Shown here: positions 49,221 to 57,612 of the stretch, in pieces
How positions within the stretch are numbered: the stretch's first letter is position 1
How the letters are laid out: the number at the start of each line of letters is the position of its first letter
Notes under the pieces: generated by a model
Database searches by the model: none
What the model was told of the DNA's origin: nothing
What the model saw: the letters and a program-made list of their open reading frames with translations, nothing else
From: Pseudomonadota bacterium
GTDB lineage: Bacteria > Pseudomonadota > Gammaproteobacteria > Steroidobacterales > Steroidobacteraceae
Direction: 5' to 3'
Assembly: GCA_025351005.1 (NCBI GenBank)
Contig: JANXWS010000079.1
Location: forward strand, 1 to 59,265
Length of the DNA stretch: 59,265 bases
Translations under genes and position numbers: made by a program

Positions 49221-49871
49221 ATGGACATTGACGCCGCACGCCAACAGATGATCGACCAGCAAGTCCGCGCCTGGGACGTGCTGGACCAGCGCGTCCTCGA
49301 CGTGCTCGGGCGGGTGCCGCGTGAGCGCTTCGTGCCGCCGGCGTTCCGCGAGCTCGCCTTCGCCGACTGCGCCATCCCGCTGCCGGCGGGCCAGGCGATG
49401 CTGGCGCCGAAAGTCCACGGGCGGATCCTGCAGGCACTCGACGTCGCCGCCGGCGAGTCGGTCCTCGAGGTCGGCGCCGGCAGCGGTTACCTGTCCGCCT
49501 GCCTCGCGGCGCTCGGCGGCGCGGTCACGTCGCTGGAAATTCGGCCCGAGCTGGCGCTGCTCGCGAGCACGAACCTGCGCGCCTCCGGCTACCCGGCGGT
49601 CGCGGTGATCGAGGCCGACGCCACCCGCTGGGTGCCGGCGCAGTGCTTCGACGTCGTCGTCCTGACCGCCTCGCTGCCGGAGTACGACCGCCGCTACGAG
49701 GACTGGCTCAACGCCGGCGGCCGCCTGTTCGTCGTCACCGGCGCCGGCGAGCCGATGACCGCACAGCTGGTGACGCGTACGGGGGCCGGCGGTGTCGGCC
49801 GCCTGGACCTGTTCGAGACCGTCGTCGACCCGCTGACGAACGCCGTCCGGCCGTCGCGCTTCGTATTCTGA
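49221..49871 (+). CDS. Protein-L-isoaspartate O-methyltransferase homologue
   Basis: A 216-residue SAM-dependent methyltransferase of the PCMT family. Residues RQQMIDQQVRAWDV, VPRERFVPPAF and the PLPAGQAMLAPKVHGRIL substrate loop match the family. The SAM site is VLEVGAGSGYLSACLA. This branch lies next to tolC in several Gammaproteobacteria and differs from the canonical repair enzyme (PQTIS-type loop replaced by QAML), so repair activity is not assured. It leads pcm-rhodanese-tolC. Confidence 0.88.
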   Translation: MDIDAARQQMIDQQVRAWDVLDQRVLDVLGRVPRERFVPPAFRELAFADCAIPLPAGQAMLAPKVHGRILQALDVAAGESVLEVGAGSGYLSACLAALGGAVTSLEIRPELALLASTNLRASGYPAVAVIEADATRWVPAQCFDVVVLTASLPEYDRRYEDWLNAGGRLFVVTGAGEPMTAQLVTRTGAGGVGRLDLFETVVDPLTNAVRPSRFVF

Positions 49872-49883
49872 CGCCTGCCTGCG

Positions 49884-50204
49884 ATGATCCGCGAAATCAC
49901 CCCCGCCGATTACGTCGCGACGATGGCCGGACAGGCCCGGACGCTGCTGGTCGACGTCCGCGAGGACTGGGAACTCCAGATTGCGCGGCTCCCGGAGGCC
50001 GTGCACGTGCCGCTGGCCGCCCTGCCCGAGAGGCTCACCGAACTGGACCGCGGCCGCGACATCGTCGTGATGTGCCGGTCGGGGGGACGCAGCCTCACGG
50101 CGGCCCGCTTCCTCGAATCGCGGGGCTATCCGTCGGTCGCGAACCTGACCGGCGGCATCCTGGCGTGGCAGCGCGACGTCGACCCGACGCTTGCGACATA
50201 CTGA
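49884..50204 (+). CDS. Single-domain rhodanese-like protein
   Basis: A 106-residue sulfurtransferase-fold protein. The active-site loop CRSGGRS contains the persulfide Cys, and VDVREDWELQIARLPEAVHVPL is the usual CH2A region (quoted in parts: DVREDWE, HVPLAAL). Cytoplasmic, with no signal peptide. It is 12 bases after the methyltransferase gene and 104 before tolC. Sulfur donor and acceptor are unknown. Confidence 0.92.
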   Translation: MIREITPADYVATMAGQARTLLVDVREDWELQIARLPEAVHVPLAALPERLTELDRGRDIVVMCRSGGRSLTAARFLESRGYPSVANLTGGILAWQRDVDPTLATY

Positions 50205-50308
50205 GGGCGCGGCACGATGAACCGACTGCCGTGGCGTCGCGATCGGCACTACAGTTGCAATTCCCCGGCTTTGCTGGCCGCCCGGGCTGCGTGAAGGGAC
50301 CTGGCAGA

Positions 50309-51700
50309 ATGAATTCCACGTGGCTCAGGGTCCTGCTGATCGCCGGCGCCGCATGCGCGACCGCCGCTGTCGCATCGGCGGCGGACCTGACCGAGATATA
50401 TCACCGCGCGCTGCGCAGCGATCCGCAGCTGCGCGAGGCCGAGGCGAACCGGCTGGCCTCCCTCGAGGCGCGGCCGCAGGCGCTCTCCGGACTCCTGCCG
50501 CAGCTGACCGGCACCGGCAGCGCCGTGCGCGACCTGAATGGCGTGACTTCGCCGTACGTCGTCACGATCCAGCCGCTGCTCACCGTCCCGGAGTCGACGC
50601 TGACCAGGTCCGACACGACGCAGTGGGCGGTGCAGCTGCGCCAGACGCTGTTCCGGTGGGACCGGATCGCGACGCTGCATCAGGCGGGGCTGCAGGCGAC
50701 GCAGGCCGAGGTCGACTTCCGCGCGGCGCAGCAGGACGTGATCCTGCGCACCGCGACTGCCTACTTTAACGTGCTGGCCGCGCGCGACACGCTCGATGCC
50801 GCCGAAGCCTCGCGCGATGCGATCGCGCGCCAGCTCGAGCAGGCCGACAAGCGCTTCGAGGTCGGGTTGATCGCGATCACCGACGTCGAGGAGGCGCGCG
50901 CCGCCGCCGACCAGGCGACCGCGACGGTGATCGCCTCCAAGCGCACGCTTGCGACCACGCGCGACCAGCTGCGGGAGCTGACAGGCGACGCGTTCGACGA
51001 GCTGGCGCGGCCCGGCGACGAGATGCCGCTGATCACGCCCGACCCGGCCAGCGAGGACGCGTGGGTCAAGGCGGCGCTCGACCAGAACCTGGCGCTCGCA
51101 TCGGCCCGCCTCGGCGCCGACATCGCGCGCGAGGCGATCTCGTCTGCCCGCGGCGGCTACCTGCCGACGGTCGACATAGTCGCCTCGAAGTCCGGCACCA
51201 ACACGACTGGGACGACGACCGTATTTGGCACCGCCTTCCCCGCCGACTCGAACGGCAACGATCGGCAGATCGGGCTGCAGCTGACGGTGCCGATTTACTC
51301 CGGCGGCTACAACTCGTCCAAGGTCCGCGAGGCGGTCTACCGCCAGCGCGCGGCCCGCGAGCGGCTCGAGCGCACCGCGCGGGCGACCGAGCGCGCGACG
51401 CGCGACTCCTATCTCGGGGTCATCAGCGAGATCTCGCGCGTCAAGGCGTTGCGGCAGGCGCTCGAATCGAGCCGCACCGCGCTCGCCGCGACCGAGGCCG
51501 GGTACGAGGTCGGTACGCGCACGGCGGTCGACGTGCTGCTCTCGCGGCAGCGCCTGTTCGATGCGCAGACCAACTACGCGCGCAGCCGCTACGACTACGT
51601 GCTCAACGTGCTGACGCTGGAGCAGGCCACCGGCACGCTCGACGAAAACCGCCTGACGCGCGTCAACGGCTGGCTGGACCAGACGGTCTCGGTTCGCTAG
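50309..51700 (+). CDS. tolC: TolC family outer-membrane channel protein
   Basis: Outer-membrane exit duct for type I secretion and RND-type efflux. ATG 50309 begins a signal peptide (residues 1-24, ending VASAA), then DLTEIYHRALRSDPQL, the TolC N-terminus. The two OEP repeats of long helices are visible, with QQDVILRTATAYFNVLAARD in the first and the IYSGGYNSSKVREA turn opening the second. EVGTRTAVDVLLSRQRLF is a typical equatorial segment. The length of 463 residues fits TolC. The 3' end overlaps waaA by 38 bases. Confidence 0.92.
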   Translation: MNSTWLRVLLIAGAACATAAVASAADLTEIYHRALRSDPQLREAEANRLASLEARPQALSGLLPQLTGTGSAVRDLNGVTSPYVVTIQPLLTVPESTLTRSDTTQWAVQLRQTLFRWDRIATLHQAGLQATQAEVDFRAAQQDVILRTATAYFNVLAARDTLDAAEASRDAIARQLEQADKRFEVGLIAITDVEEARAAADQATATVIASKRTLATTRDQLRELTGDAFDELARPGDEMPLITPDPASEDAWVKAALDQNLALASARLGADIAREAISSARGGYLPTVDIVASKSGTNTTGTTTVFGTAFPADSNGNDRQIGLQLTVPIYSGGYNSSKVREAVYRQRAARERLERTARATERATRDSYLGVISEISRVKALRQALESSRTALAATEAGYEVGTRTAVDVLLSRQRLFDAQTNYARSRYDYVLNVLTLEQATGTLDENRLTRVNGWLDQTVSVR

Positions 51701-52961
51701 CCGACCCGACCAGCGGCCGGAGCAGCGCAAGCAGGCGCGCGAGCGCGCCGCGATTCGCGGCCAGCGCCGCGAGGCCGCGCGCGCCGCGGGTGGCCCGGCC
51801 GGCCGGGTCGCCAAGCTCGAGCACGACCCGCTCCGCAAGCCCCGCCGCGTCCGTCACCACCGCCAACGCGCCGGCAGATGCCAGAAGCGAAGCGATCGCC
51901 GCCGCGTTCGCCGTGAACGGCCCGGTCACCACGGGCTTTGCGAGCGCCGCTGGCTCCAGCAGGTTGTGGCCACCGACCGGCACCAGGCTGCCGCCGACGA
52001 ACGCGACGTCGGCGGCAGCGTACAGAACCGCCAGCTCGCCGAGCGTGTCGACCAGGAGCACCTCGGCGTCCGGCGCGACCGCGGCACCGCTCCGCCGGCT
52101 CACATAGCGTACGCCCTGCCGCTGCAGCAGTGCCGCGACTGCCTCGAAGCGCGGTGGATGCCGGGGCGCCAGCAGCAGCAGCGCATCAGGCCGCGCCGCG
52201 CGCACGCGGCGCTGCGCGTCCAGTACCAGTTCCTCCTCGCCCGCGTGCGTGCTGCCGGCCACCCACACCGGCCGCGTCGTGCCGAGCGCGACGCGCAGCT
52301 CCTGACCGCGCGCCTCCGCCTCCGGCGGCGGTCCGACGTCGAACTTGAGGTTGCCGACGACCTGCGTGCGCGCGGCGCTGGCCCCGAGCGCAATGAAGCG
52401 CGCGGCGTCCTCCTCGCTCTGTGCCGCGATCAGGCTCACGCGTCCGAGCGTCGCGCGCACGAGTCCCGCGAGCAGCCGATAGCGCCGCACCGAGCGCGCC
52501 GAGACGCGCGCGCTCGCCAGCACGAGCGGGATCGAGCGCTCGCCGCAGGCGCAATACAGGTTCGGCCACAGCTCAGTCTCGAGGATCAGCCCGAGGCGCG
52601 GCCGCGCGCGCTCGAGGAAGCGCCGCACCGGGCCGGGCAGATCGTACGGCAGGTAGCGGACCGTGGCGCTCGCGCCGAACAGGCTCCGCGCGCGCTGCCG
52701 CCCGGTCGCAGTCGAGGTCGTGACCAGCAGCGTCCGACCGGGGTAGCGATCGCGGAGCGCCGCCACCAGCGGCACCGCCGCCTGCAGCTCGCCGACCGAG
52801 ACCGCGTGCAGCCAGAGCGTGCCCGCGGGCAGCGACGCGCCGAAGCCCAGCCGCTCGGCGAGGCCCTCGCGATGGGCGGGGTCGCGCAGCCCGCGCCACA
52901 GCTGCAGCGCCAGCGCGAATGGCACGAAACCGTAGCCGAGGCAGATGTAGAGTAGCCGCAC
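51663..52961 (-). CDS. waaA: Kdo transferase WaaA
   Basis: Adds Kdo from CMP-Kdo to lipid IVA at the inner leaflet. The GT30 enzyme has an N-terminal membrane segment (LLYICLGYGFVPFALAL), the REGLAERLGF block with the catalytic Glu, LWLHAVSVGELQAA, ETELWPN and the C-terminal FVGGSLVPVGGHNLLEPAA donor site. I start at GTG 52961 (432 residues); an upstream alternative at 53018 would overlap the divergent acyltransferase gene. Sequence alone cannot show whether it adds one or two Kdo; the nearby kdkA suggests one. Confidence 0.94.
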   Translation of the reverse strand: MRLLYICLGYGFVPFALALQLWRGLRDPAHREGLAERLGFGASLPAGTLWLHAVSVGELQAAVPLVAALRDRYPGRTLLVTTSTATGRQRARSLFGASATVRYLPYDLPGPVRRFLERARPRLGLILETELWPNLYCACGERSIPLVLASARVSARSVRRYRLLAGLVRATLGRVSLIAAQSEEDAARFIALGASAARTQVVGNLKFDVGPPPEAEARGQELRVALGTTRPVWVAGSTHAGEEELVLDAQRRVRAARPDALLLLAPRHPPRFEAVAALLQRQGVRYVSRRSGAAVAPDAEVLLVDTLGELAVLYAAADVAFVGGSLVPVGGHNLLEPAALAKPVVTGPFTANAAAIASLLASAGALAVVTDAAGLAERVVLELGDPAGRATRGARGLAALAANRGALARLLALLRPLVGSASEPRPSGPASR

Positions 52962-53002
52962 GCCTGAGAACCGCCGGATCGCGACGCGAGATGATAGCCC
53001 CC

Positions 53003-53986
53003 ATGATGAGGCCTGCAACGCCGATCATCGAGGACCCGACCTGCGGCGTGCCGCTCGTGCCGTTGCGCCGGTTCCTGGCACCGCGCTGGTGGCCGGTCTG
53101 GACCGGCTTCGCCATCGTGCGGCTGCTGGCGGCGCTGCCGTGGGCGTTCCAGGGAGCGCTCGCGCGGGCATTGGGCTCGCTCGCCTGGTACCTCGCGCGC
53201 CGCGACCGGCGCACGACGTTGATCAACCTGCGCCTTGCCTACCCCGGCAAGACCGAGCGCGAGCGGCGCGCGATCGGGCAGCGGCACTTCCGCTCGCTCG
53301 TCTACTCGCTGTTCGAGACCGGGCTCGTCTGGTTCGGCCGCCGCGGCCGCCTCGAGCGCCTGGCGCGCGTCGAGGGCCGCGAGCACCTTGCCGCCGCACT
53401 CGCCGCCGGCCGCGGCGTGCTGCTGCTCGGCGCGCACTTCACGACCAACGAGATCGCCGCCGCAGCGCTGCCGCAGACGGGCCACGCCTACGACATCATG
53501 TACAAGCGCGCCGGCAACGAGCTCGTCCACCAGCTCGCGCTGCGCGGCCGGCTCGGTCGCGGCGGAAGGCTGATCCCGAGCGACAAGTTCGTCGAGATGC
53601 TGAAGGTCCTGAAGCGCGGTGGCATCGTGCTGTACGCACCCGACCAGCGCTTCGATGCCGACGGCGCCATCATCGTGCCGCTGTTCGGCGTGCCGGCGCT
53701 CAGCAACCCGGGCACGACGTTCATCGCGCGCGCCACGCGCTGCGCGGTGCTGCCGTTCTTCCCGCTCAGGCTCGCCGACGGCAGCGGTTACGTGATGCGC
53801 ATCGGCGCGCCACTTGCCGACTTCCCGAGCGGCGACAGCGCGCGCGACGTCGCGCGCTACCACGCGCTGATCGAGGACGCGGTCGCGGCCGCGCCGGAGC
53901 AGTACCTGTGGAGCTACAAGCGCTTCCGGCCACCGCCGGGGCAGCCGGACCCCTACCGCGGCGGGCTGCTGCGCGGGCGATCGTAG
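53003..53986 (+). CDS. Lipid A late acyltransferase (LpxL/LpxM family)
   Basis: Adds a secondary acyl chain to Kdo-lipid A. The catalytic pair is in GAHFTTNE (His145 and Glu150, H-x4-E). LAPRWWPVWTGFAIVRLLAALP is the family membrane anchor (residues 25-46), and YAPDQRF plus LFGVPALSNPG are conserved. Starts at 52991, 53003 and 53006 are all possible; I use 53003. The length is 327 residues. It is divergent from waaA and overlaps kdkA by 34 bases. LpxL versus LpxM cannot be settled by eye. Confidence 0.9.
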   Translation: MMRPATPIIEDPTCGVPLVPLRRFLAPRWWPVWTGFAIVRLLAALPWAFQGALARALGSLAWYLARRDRRTTLINLRLAYPGKTERERRAIGQRHFRSLVYSLFETGLVWFGRRGRLERLARVEGREHLAAALAAGRGVLLLGAHFTTNEIAAAALPQTGHAYDIMYKRAGNELVHQLALRGRLGRGGRLIPSDKFVEMLKVLKRGGIVLYAPDQRFDADGAIIVPLFGVPALSNPGTTFIARATRCAVLPFFPLRLADGSGYVMRIGAPLADFPSGDSARDVARYHALIEDAVAAAPEQYLWSYKRFRPPPGQPDPYRGGLLRGRS

Positions 53987-54705
53987 CCGGCGCGGAGCCG
54001 CGCCCAGCCAGCGTCGTCGCGCGCAGCCGGGGCCGCACGCGCCACCTTGGCGAGCGAGCGGGCGAGCCGCGCGAGGTTGCCACGCGCCGGCGCGGGCCCG
54101 CGACCGAGGCGCGCGCGGTCGAAGTCGATCAGGTGCACCGTCCGCGTGGCGTCGAACAGCAGGTTGTGCGCGGTCAGATCGGCATGCCACAGGCCCGCGT
54201 CGTGGAATCGCCGCACGCATTCGCCGACGCGCCGCCAGTCCTCGTCGCCGAGTTCGCCGAGCAGCGATGCGAGCGAGCGGGCGCCCTCGATCTCGACGGT
54301 CAGCAGGTCGGCCTGATAGGTCGGCCCGCGGCGCGCGTAGCGCGCGGCGACCGGCCGCGGCGCGGGCAGCGCCCGGCACTCGAGTTCCGCGAGCAGCGCA
54401 AGCTCGAGAAAGCAGCGCGTGCTGGCCTCGCCGGTCCAGAGGTAGCGGTCGTGCAGCGCCGCGGGCAGCAGCGCCGCGACCATGCCGCCGCGGCGATAGT
54501 GGCGCAACACCCAGCGGCCGGTGGCGCCGTCGGCGGGCGTCACGAACCAGCTGCTGCCGCGGCCGGCCGGTGTAGGCGTGGTCCGGCCGGCGCGCCACAG
54601 CGCGAGCGCATCGAAATCCTGCGCGCCCGGCGAGCGGATCCGCGTCGGCTCGTACAGGATCGCGCCATCGGGCGTGGTCGCGCGCGCTAGGGCCATCGGC
54701 GGCAT
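53953..54705 (-). CDS. kdkA: Kdo kinase KdkA
   Basis: Phosphorylates Kdo at O-4 on lipid A, the substitute for a second Kdo in species such as Haemophilus. The protein-kinase-like site is HADLTAHNLLFD with the metal-binding LIDFDRARLG. RRGGMVAALLPAALHDRYLW is the usual KdkA middle region. The length is 250 residues. It starts at ATG 54705; ATG 54696 is an alternative. Its 3' end lies over the acyltransferase 3' end. Confidence 0.9.
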   Translation of the reverse strand: MPPMALARATTPDGAILYEPTRIRSPGAQDFDALALWRAGRTTPTPAGRGSSWFVTPADGATGRWVLRHYRRGGMVAALLPAALHDRYLWTGEASTRCFLELALLAELECRALPAPRPVAARYARRGPTYQADLLTVEIEGARSLASLLGELGDEDWRRVGECVRRFHDAGLWHADLTAHNLLFDATRTVHLIDFDRARLGRGPAPARGNLARLARSLAKVARAAPAARDDAGWARLRAGYDRPRSSPPR

Positions 54706-54796
54706 TGTGCATCAGAACGCGTGTACCCGCCCGCGGCGCTGCGGCGCGGGCGCGCCCTTCGTTGACGGCCCCGCAGCGTCAAACTACGATTCCGGC

Positions 54797-55705
54797 ATGC
54801 GCGTGACGTACTCGCCCGAACAGCTGGCCGCCGCCGCTCCCTACGAGATCGGCGAGGCGCTCGAACGCGGCCGCATCATCTGCTTTCCGACCTGCCCGAT
54901 CGAGCTGCCCTCGGCCGCCGACCTCGCCCTGCTCCGCGAGCAGCTGCCGCGCGAGCTCGCGTCGAAGAACGCGAGCTACCACCCGGAAAGCGGTCGGGTG
55001 CACGGGCTCAAGGGCGATCCGGCGCTGCGCGAGCTCGGCGTGCGCGTGCTGCGGACCCACAGCGAGCGCGTCGAGGCGTTCCTGCACGCGACGATCGGCT
55101 ACCTCACGCGGGGCTGGCGCGTCGGCACGTCGAGCTTCCGGCCGGTCCAGGAGAAGGGCCGCAACCTGAAGCCGCACGCGAGCAACGAGCTGGTGCACGT
55201 CGACGCGGGCGCCTACGGCGCGACCAACGGCGACCGGATCCTGCGGTTCTTCGTCAACGTCAACCCGGCGGAGGACCGCGTCTGGGCCACCCAGGGCGCG
55301 TTCGCGAGCCTCTACCAGCGCTATGCCGCGGCGGCCGGCGTCGAGGGCGCGCACCGCCTCGACAAGGGTCCGCTCGACCAGCTGCGCACGGCGCTGCTCT
55401 CGGGACTCGCCGCGGCCGGCGTCAAGGCGGCGACCGTCGTCGACTCGAGCCCCTACGACCGCTTGATGCGGCGCTTCCACAACTACATGAAGGACACGCC
55501 GGCGTTCCAGTCGGCCCGCGACACGTACGAGGAAATGCGCTTTCCGCCGTTCTCGGCGTGGATGGTTCTGACCGACACGACGAGCCACGCGAGCCTGTCG
55601 GGCCAGCATGCGCTCGTCAACACGTTCCTGCTCCGGCTCGCCGCCTGCCGGCTACCCGCGGTCGCGCCGTACCACATCCTGCGCGCGGGTCGCGTCGCCG
55701 CCTGA
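54797..55705 (+). CDS. kdoO: Kdo 3-hydroxylase KdoO (Fe(II)/2-oxoglutarate dioxygenase family)
   Basis: Converts the Kdo residue of lipid A into the 3-hydroxy sugar Ko. The double-stranded beta-helix iron ligands are His134 and Asp136 (LVHVDAGAYG) and a distal His (His264 or His271, SHASLSGQHALVNT). SYHPESGRVHGLKGD and MRRFHNYMKDTPAFQ are blocks of the Kdo hydroxylase family known from Burkholderia, Yersinia and Francisella. The length is 302 residues from ATG 54797. It lies between kdkA and a GT9 gene, in line with inner-core modification. Confidence 0.88.
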   Translation: MRVTYSPEQLAAAAPYEIGEALERGRIICFPTCPIELPSAADLALLREQLPRELASKNASYHPESGRVHGLKGDPALRELGVRVLRTHSERVEAFLHATIGYLTRGWRVGTSSFRPVQEKGRNLKPHASNELVHVDAGAYGATNGDRILRFFVNVNPAEDRVWATQGAFASLYQRYAAAAGVEGAHRLDKGPLDQLRTALLSGLAAAGVKAATVVDSSPYDRLMRRFHNYMKDTPAFQSARDTYEEMRFPPFSAWMVLTDTTSHASLSGQHALVNTFLLRLAACRLPAVAPYHILRAGRVAA

Positions 55706-56767
55706 GGCGGCCGCCCGCCGCGGGCCGTTGCAGGGCAACGCGTCGATGCGCGCCAGCACGTCCGGGACCGTGACCAGGTCCATCACGCCCGGGCGTTCGA
55801 TCTTGGTCATCCAGTCGAGCTCGTCGGGCGTCCGACCGAACTGGATCAGGGCCGCCTCGGCGTAGCGGTCGACGCACAGCGCGCGGCTCAGGTACGGACC
55901 GCTGCGCGCCGGATTGGTCGCGGCGTACAGCCCGATCACCGGCAGCCCGACCATCGTCGCCATGTGCGCGGGGCCGGAGTCCGGCGTGATCAGTCCGTCG
56001 GCGCGTGCCATCAGCGCGAGCAGCTCCGGCAGCGTGTCCTTGCCGATCTGGTTCAGCGGACCGGTCGTCGCGAGCGCCTCGATCTCGGCGCCGGCCTGCG
56101 CCTCGAGCACCGACCGGCCGCCGACCAGCACGGCCTGCATGCCGTGCACGCGCACCGCATGGTCGATGGCAGCCGCGTAGCCGTGCGCGTGCCAGTTCCT
56201 TTGCGGGTGGCTCGAGCACGGGCTGACGAGCAGCAGGCGCGCGGCTCCGGTCGCAATGCGCTCGGCGTACGCGCGCGCCGCCTCTGGCAGCGGCACGTGC
56301 CACCGAGGCGGCCCGGGCACGACGCCGCAGGCGTGCGCGAATCCCATCAGCCCGTCGAGCACATGCTCGCGGCGGCGCGGCGCGATCTCGCGGTTCGTGA
56401 ACAGCCACTGCAGCTCGCGCGCCCGGGCGCGATCGAAGCCGACGCGGAGCGGCGAGCGCACCAGCGCCGCGACCAGGCTCGCGCGGAACGAAAGCTGCAT
56501 ATGCAGCAGCAGGTCGAAGCTCTGGCCGCGCAGCTCCGCGCGGATGCGCACGAGCTCCGCCAGCATGCGGCGCTTGTCGAAGGTCACGAAGCGCACGCCG
56601 TCGACGAGACGGATCAGCCGGTGCTCGGCGGCGCCGATCACCCAGGTGAAGGCCGTTTCCGGCCACGCCGCCTGCAGCGCCCGCAGGACGGCGACCGTAT
56701 GGCAGGTATCACCGAGCGCCGACAGGCGCACGAGGCACACAGAGCGCGGCGGGCGATCAACCAGCAT
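55652..56767 (-). CDS. Glycosyltransferase family 9 protein (heptosyltransferase-like)
   Basis: A 371-residue GT9 enzyme. The N-terminus SVCLVRLSALGDTCHTVAVLRALQ carries the catalytic Asp (quoted part: LVRLSALGDTCH), and LITPDSGPAHMATMVGLP is the ADP-heptose site. SPCSSHPQRNW is the conserved central loop. I start at 56767; the frame has an upstream in-frame ATG at 56824. Its 3' end overlaps kdoO by 54 bases, the longest overlap in the window. It probably adds heptose or a related sugar to the core. Confidence 0.88.
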   Translation of the reverse strand: MLVDRPPRSVCLVRLSALGDTCHTVAVLRALQAAWPETAFTWVIGAAEHRLIRLVDGVRFVTFDKRRMLAELVRIRAELRGQSFDLLLHMQLSFRASLVAALVRSPLRVGFDRARARELQWLFTNREIAPRRREHVLDGLMGFAHACGVVPGPPRWHVPLPEAARAYAERIATGAARLLLVSPCSSHPQRNWHAHGYAAAIDHAVRVHGMQAVLVGGRSVLEAQAGAEIEALATTGPLNQIGKDTLPELLALMARADGLITPDSGPAHMATMVGLPVIGLYAATNPARSGPYLSRALCVDRYAEAALIQFGRTPDELDWMTKIERPGVMDLVTVPDVLARIDALPCNGPRRAAASGGDATRAQDVVRRDRG

Positions 56768-56952
56768 CAGGGGGTCCGCGGCAGGCCGGGGTGCGGTGGG
56801 CGCGCGACCTCGTCGCCCGCACAACCGCCGGTGGCCGAATCATAGGATAGCCACCGCGCGCCGGGTAGCCTCGCGAGCGGCCGGCGGCCATGCTAGCGTC
56901 GCGGCGACTGCGCGGCCGGGGCGGCCCCGGCGCAAACGCGAGGGAGAAGCCG

Positions 56953-57345
56953 ATGCCGGACCTGCTGGTACCCGTGTCGCCGGGCGAAGTCGTCGACAAG
57001 ATCACGATCCTGAGGATCAAGGCCGCGCGCATCCGGGATCCGGCCAAGCTCGCCAACGTGCGCCACGAGCTCGAGCTGCTCGAGGCCACCTGGCGCGCCT
57101 CGCCGTACGGGCGAGCGGACATCGCGCGGGACGAGGCCGCGCTGCAGGCCGTCAACGAACGGCTGTGGGACATCGAGGACCGGATCCGCGACAAGGAGCG
57201 CGCCAAGAGCTTCGACGCGGCGTTCATCGAGCTGGCGCGCTCCGTCTACATCGAGAACGACGAGCGCGCCGCGCTCAAGAAACGCATCAGCCTCGCGCTT
57301 GGCGCTACGATCGTCGAGGAGAAAAGCTACGCCGCGTACCGCTGA
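56953..57345 (+). CDS. DUF6165 family protein
   Basis: A 130-residue cytoplasmic protein of the DUF6165 family, whose role is not established. It starts MPDLLVPVSPGEVVDKITIL at ATG 56953 with AGGGAGA upstream. It is predicted almost wholly helical, with heptad-like stretches (HELELLEATW, DEAALQAVNERLWDIEDRI) suggesting a coiled coil. It ends RISLALGATIVEEKSYAAY. Genes of this family recur beside LPS core glycosyltransferases, and here it is divergent from a GT9 gene, hinting at an envelope-polysaccharide role. Confidence 0.82.
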   Translation: MPDLLVPVSPGEVVDKITILRIKAARIRDPAKLANVRHELELLEATWRASPYGRADIARDEAALQAVNERLWDIEDRIRDKERAKSFDAAFIELARSVYIENDERAALKKRISLALGATIVEEKSYAAYR

Positions 57346-57360
57346 GGGACGCGCCGCGGA

Positions 57361-57585
57361 TCAGCCGGTGCGCAGCGCCGCGGCGAGCAGGGTGTACTCC
57401 GCCCCGCAGTAGGGGCACTTGGCCTCCCCGGTCGGCTCGATCGGCAGGTAGACGCGCGGATGCGAGTTCCACAGATACATCCCCGGCATCGGGCAGGCGA
57501 GCGGCAGGTCGGCCGCCGTCACCTGGTAGCGGTGCAGGGCATTCGGCTGGGTCAGGTTCGGGTCGTTTACGACCGGCGCTGCCAT
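57361..57585 (-). CDS. Small zinc-finger (CHCC-type) protein
   Basis: A 74-residue protein with one predicted zinc site, Cys in LACPMPG, His in NSHPRVYLPI, and CPYCGAEY. This is the zf-CHCC fold also seen in the mitochondrial complex I NDUFS6 subunit. PTGEAKCPYCG is typical of the bacterial family found near ilvE, glnE and waaF. Here ilvE is absent and the gene follows glnE directly, 27 bases after its stop. Function unknown. Confidence 0.9.
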   Translation of the reverse strand: MAAPVVNDPNLTQPNALHRYQVTAADLPLACPMPGMYLWNSHPRVYLPIEPTGEAKCPYCGAEYTLLAAALRTG

Positions 57586-57612
57586 GGGAGTCTCGGTCCG
57601 GCGGGTGGCCGA

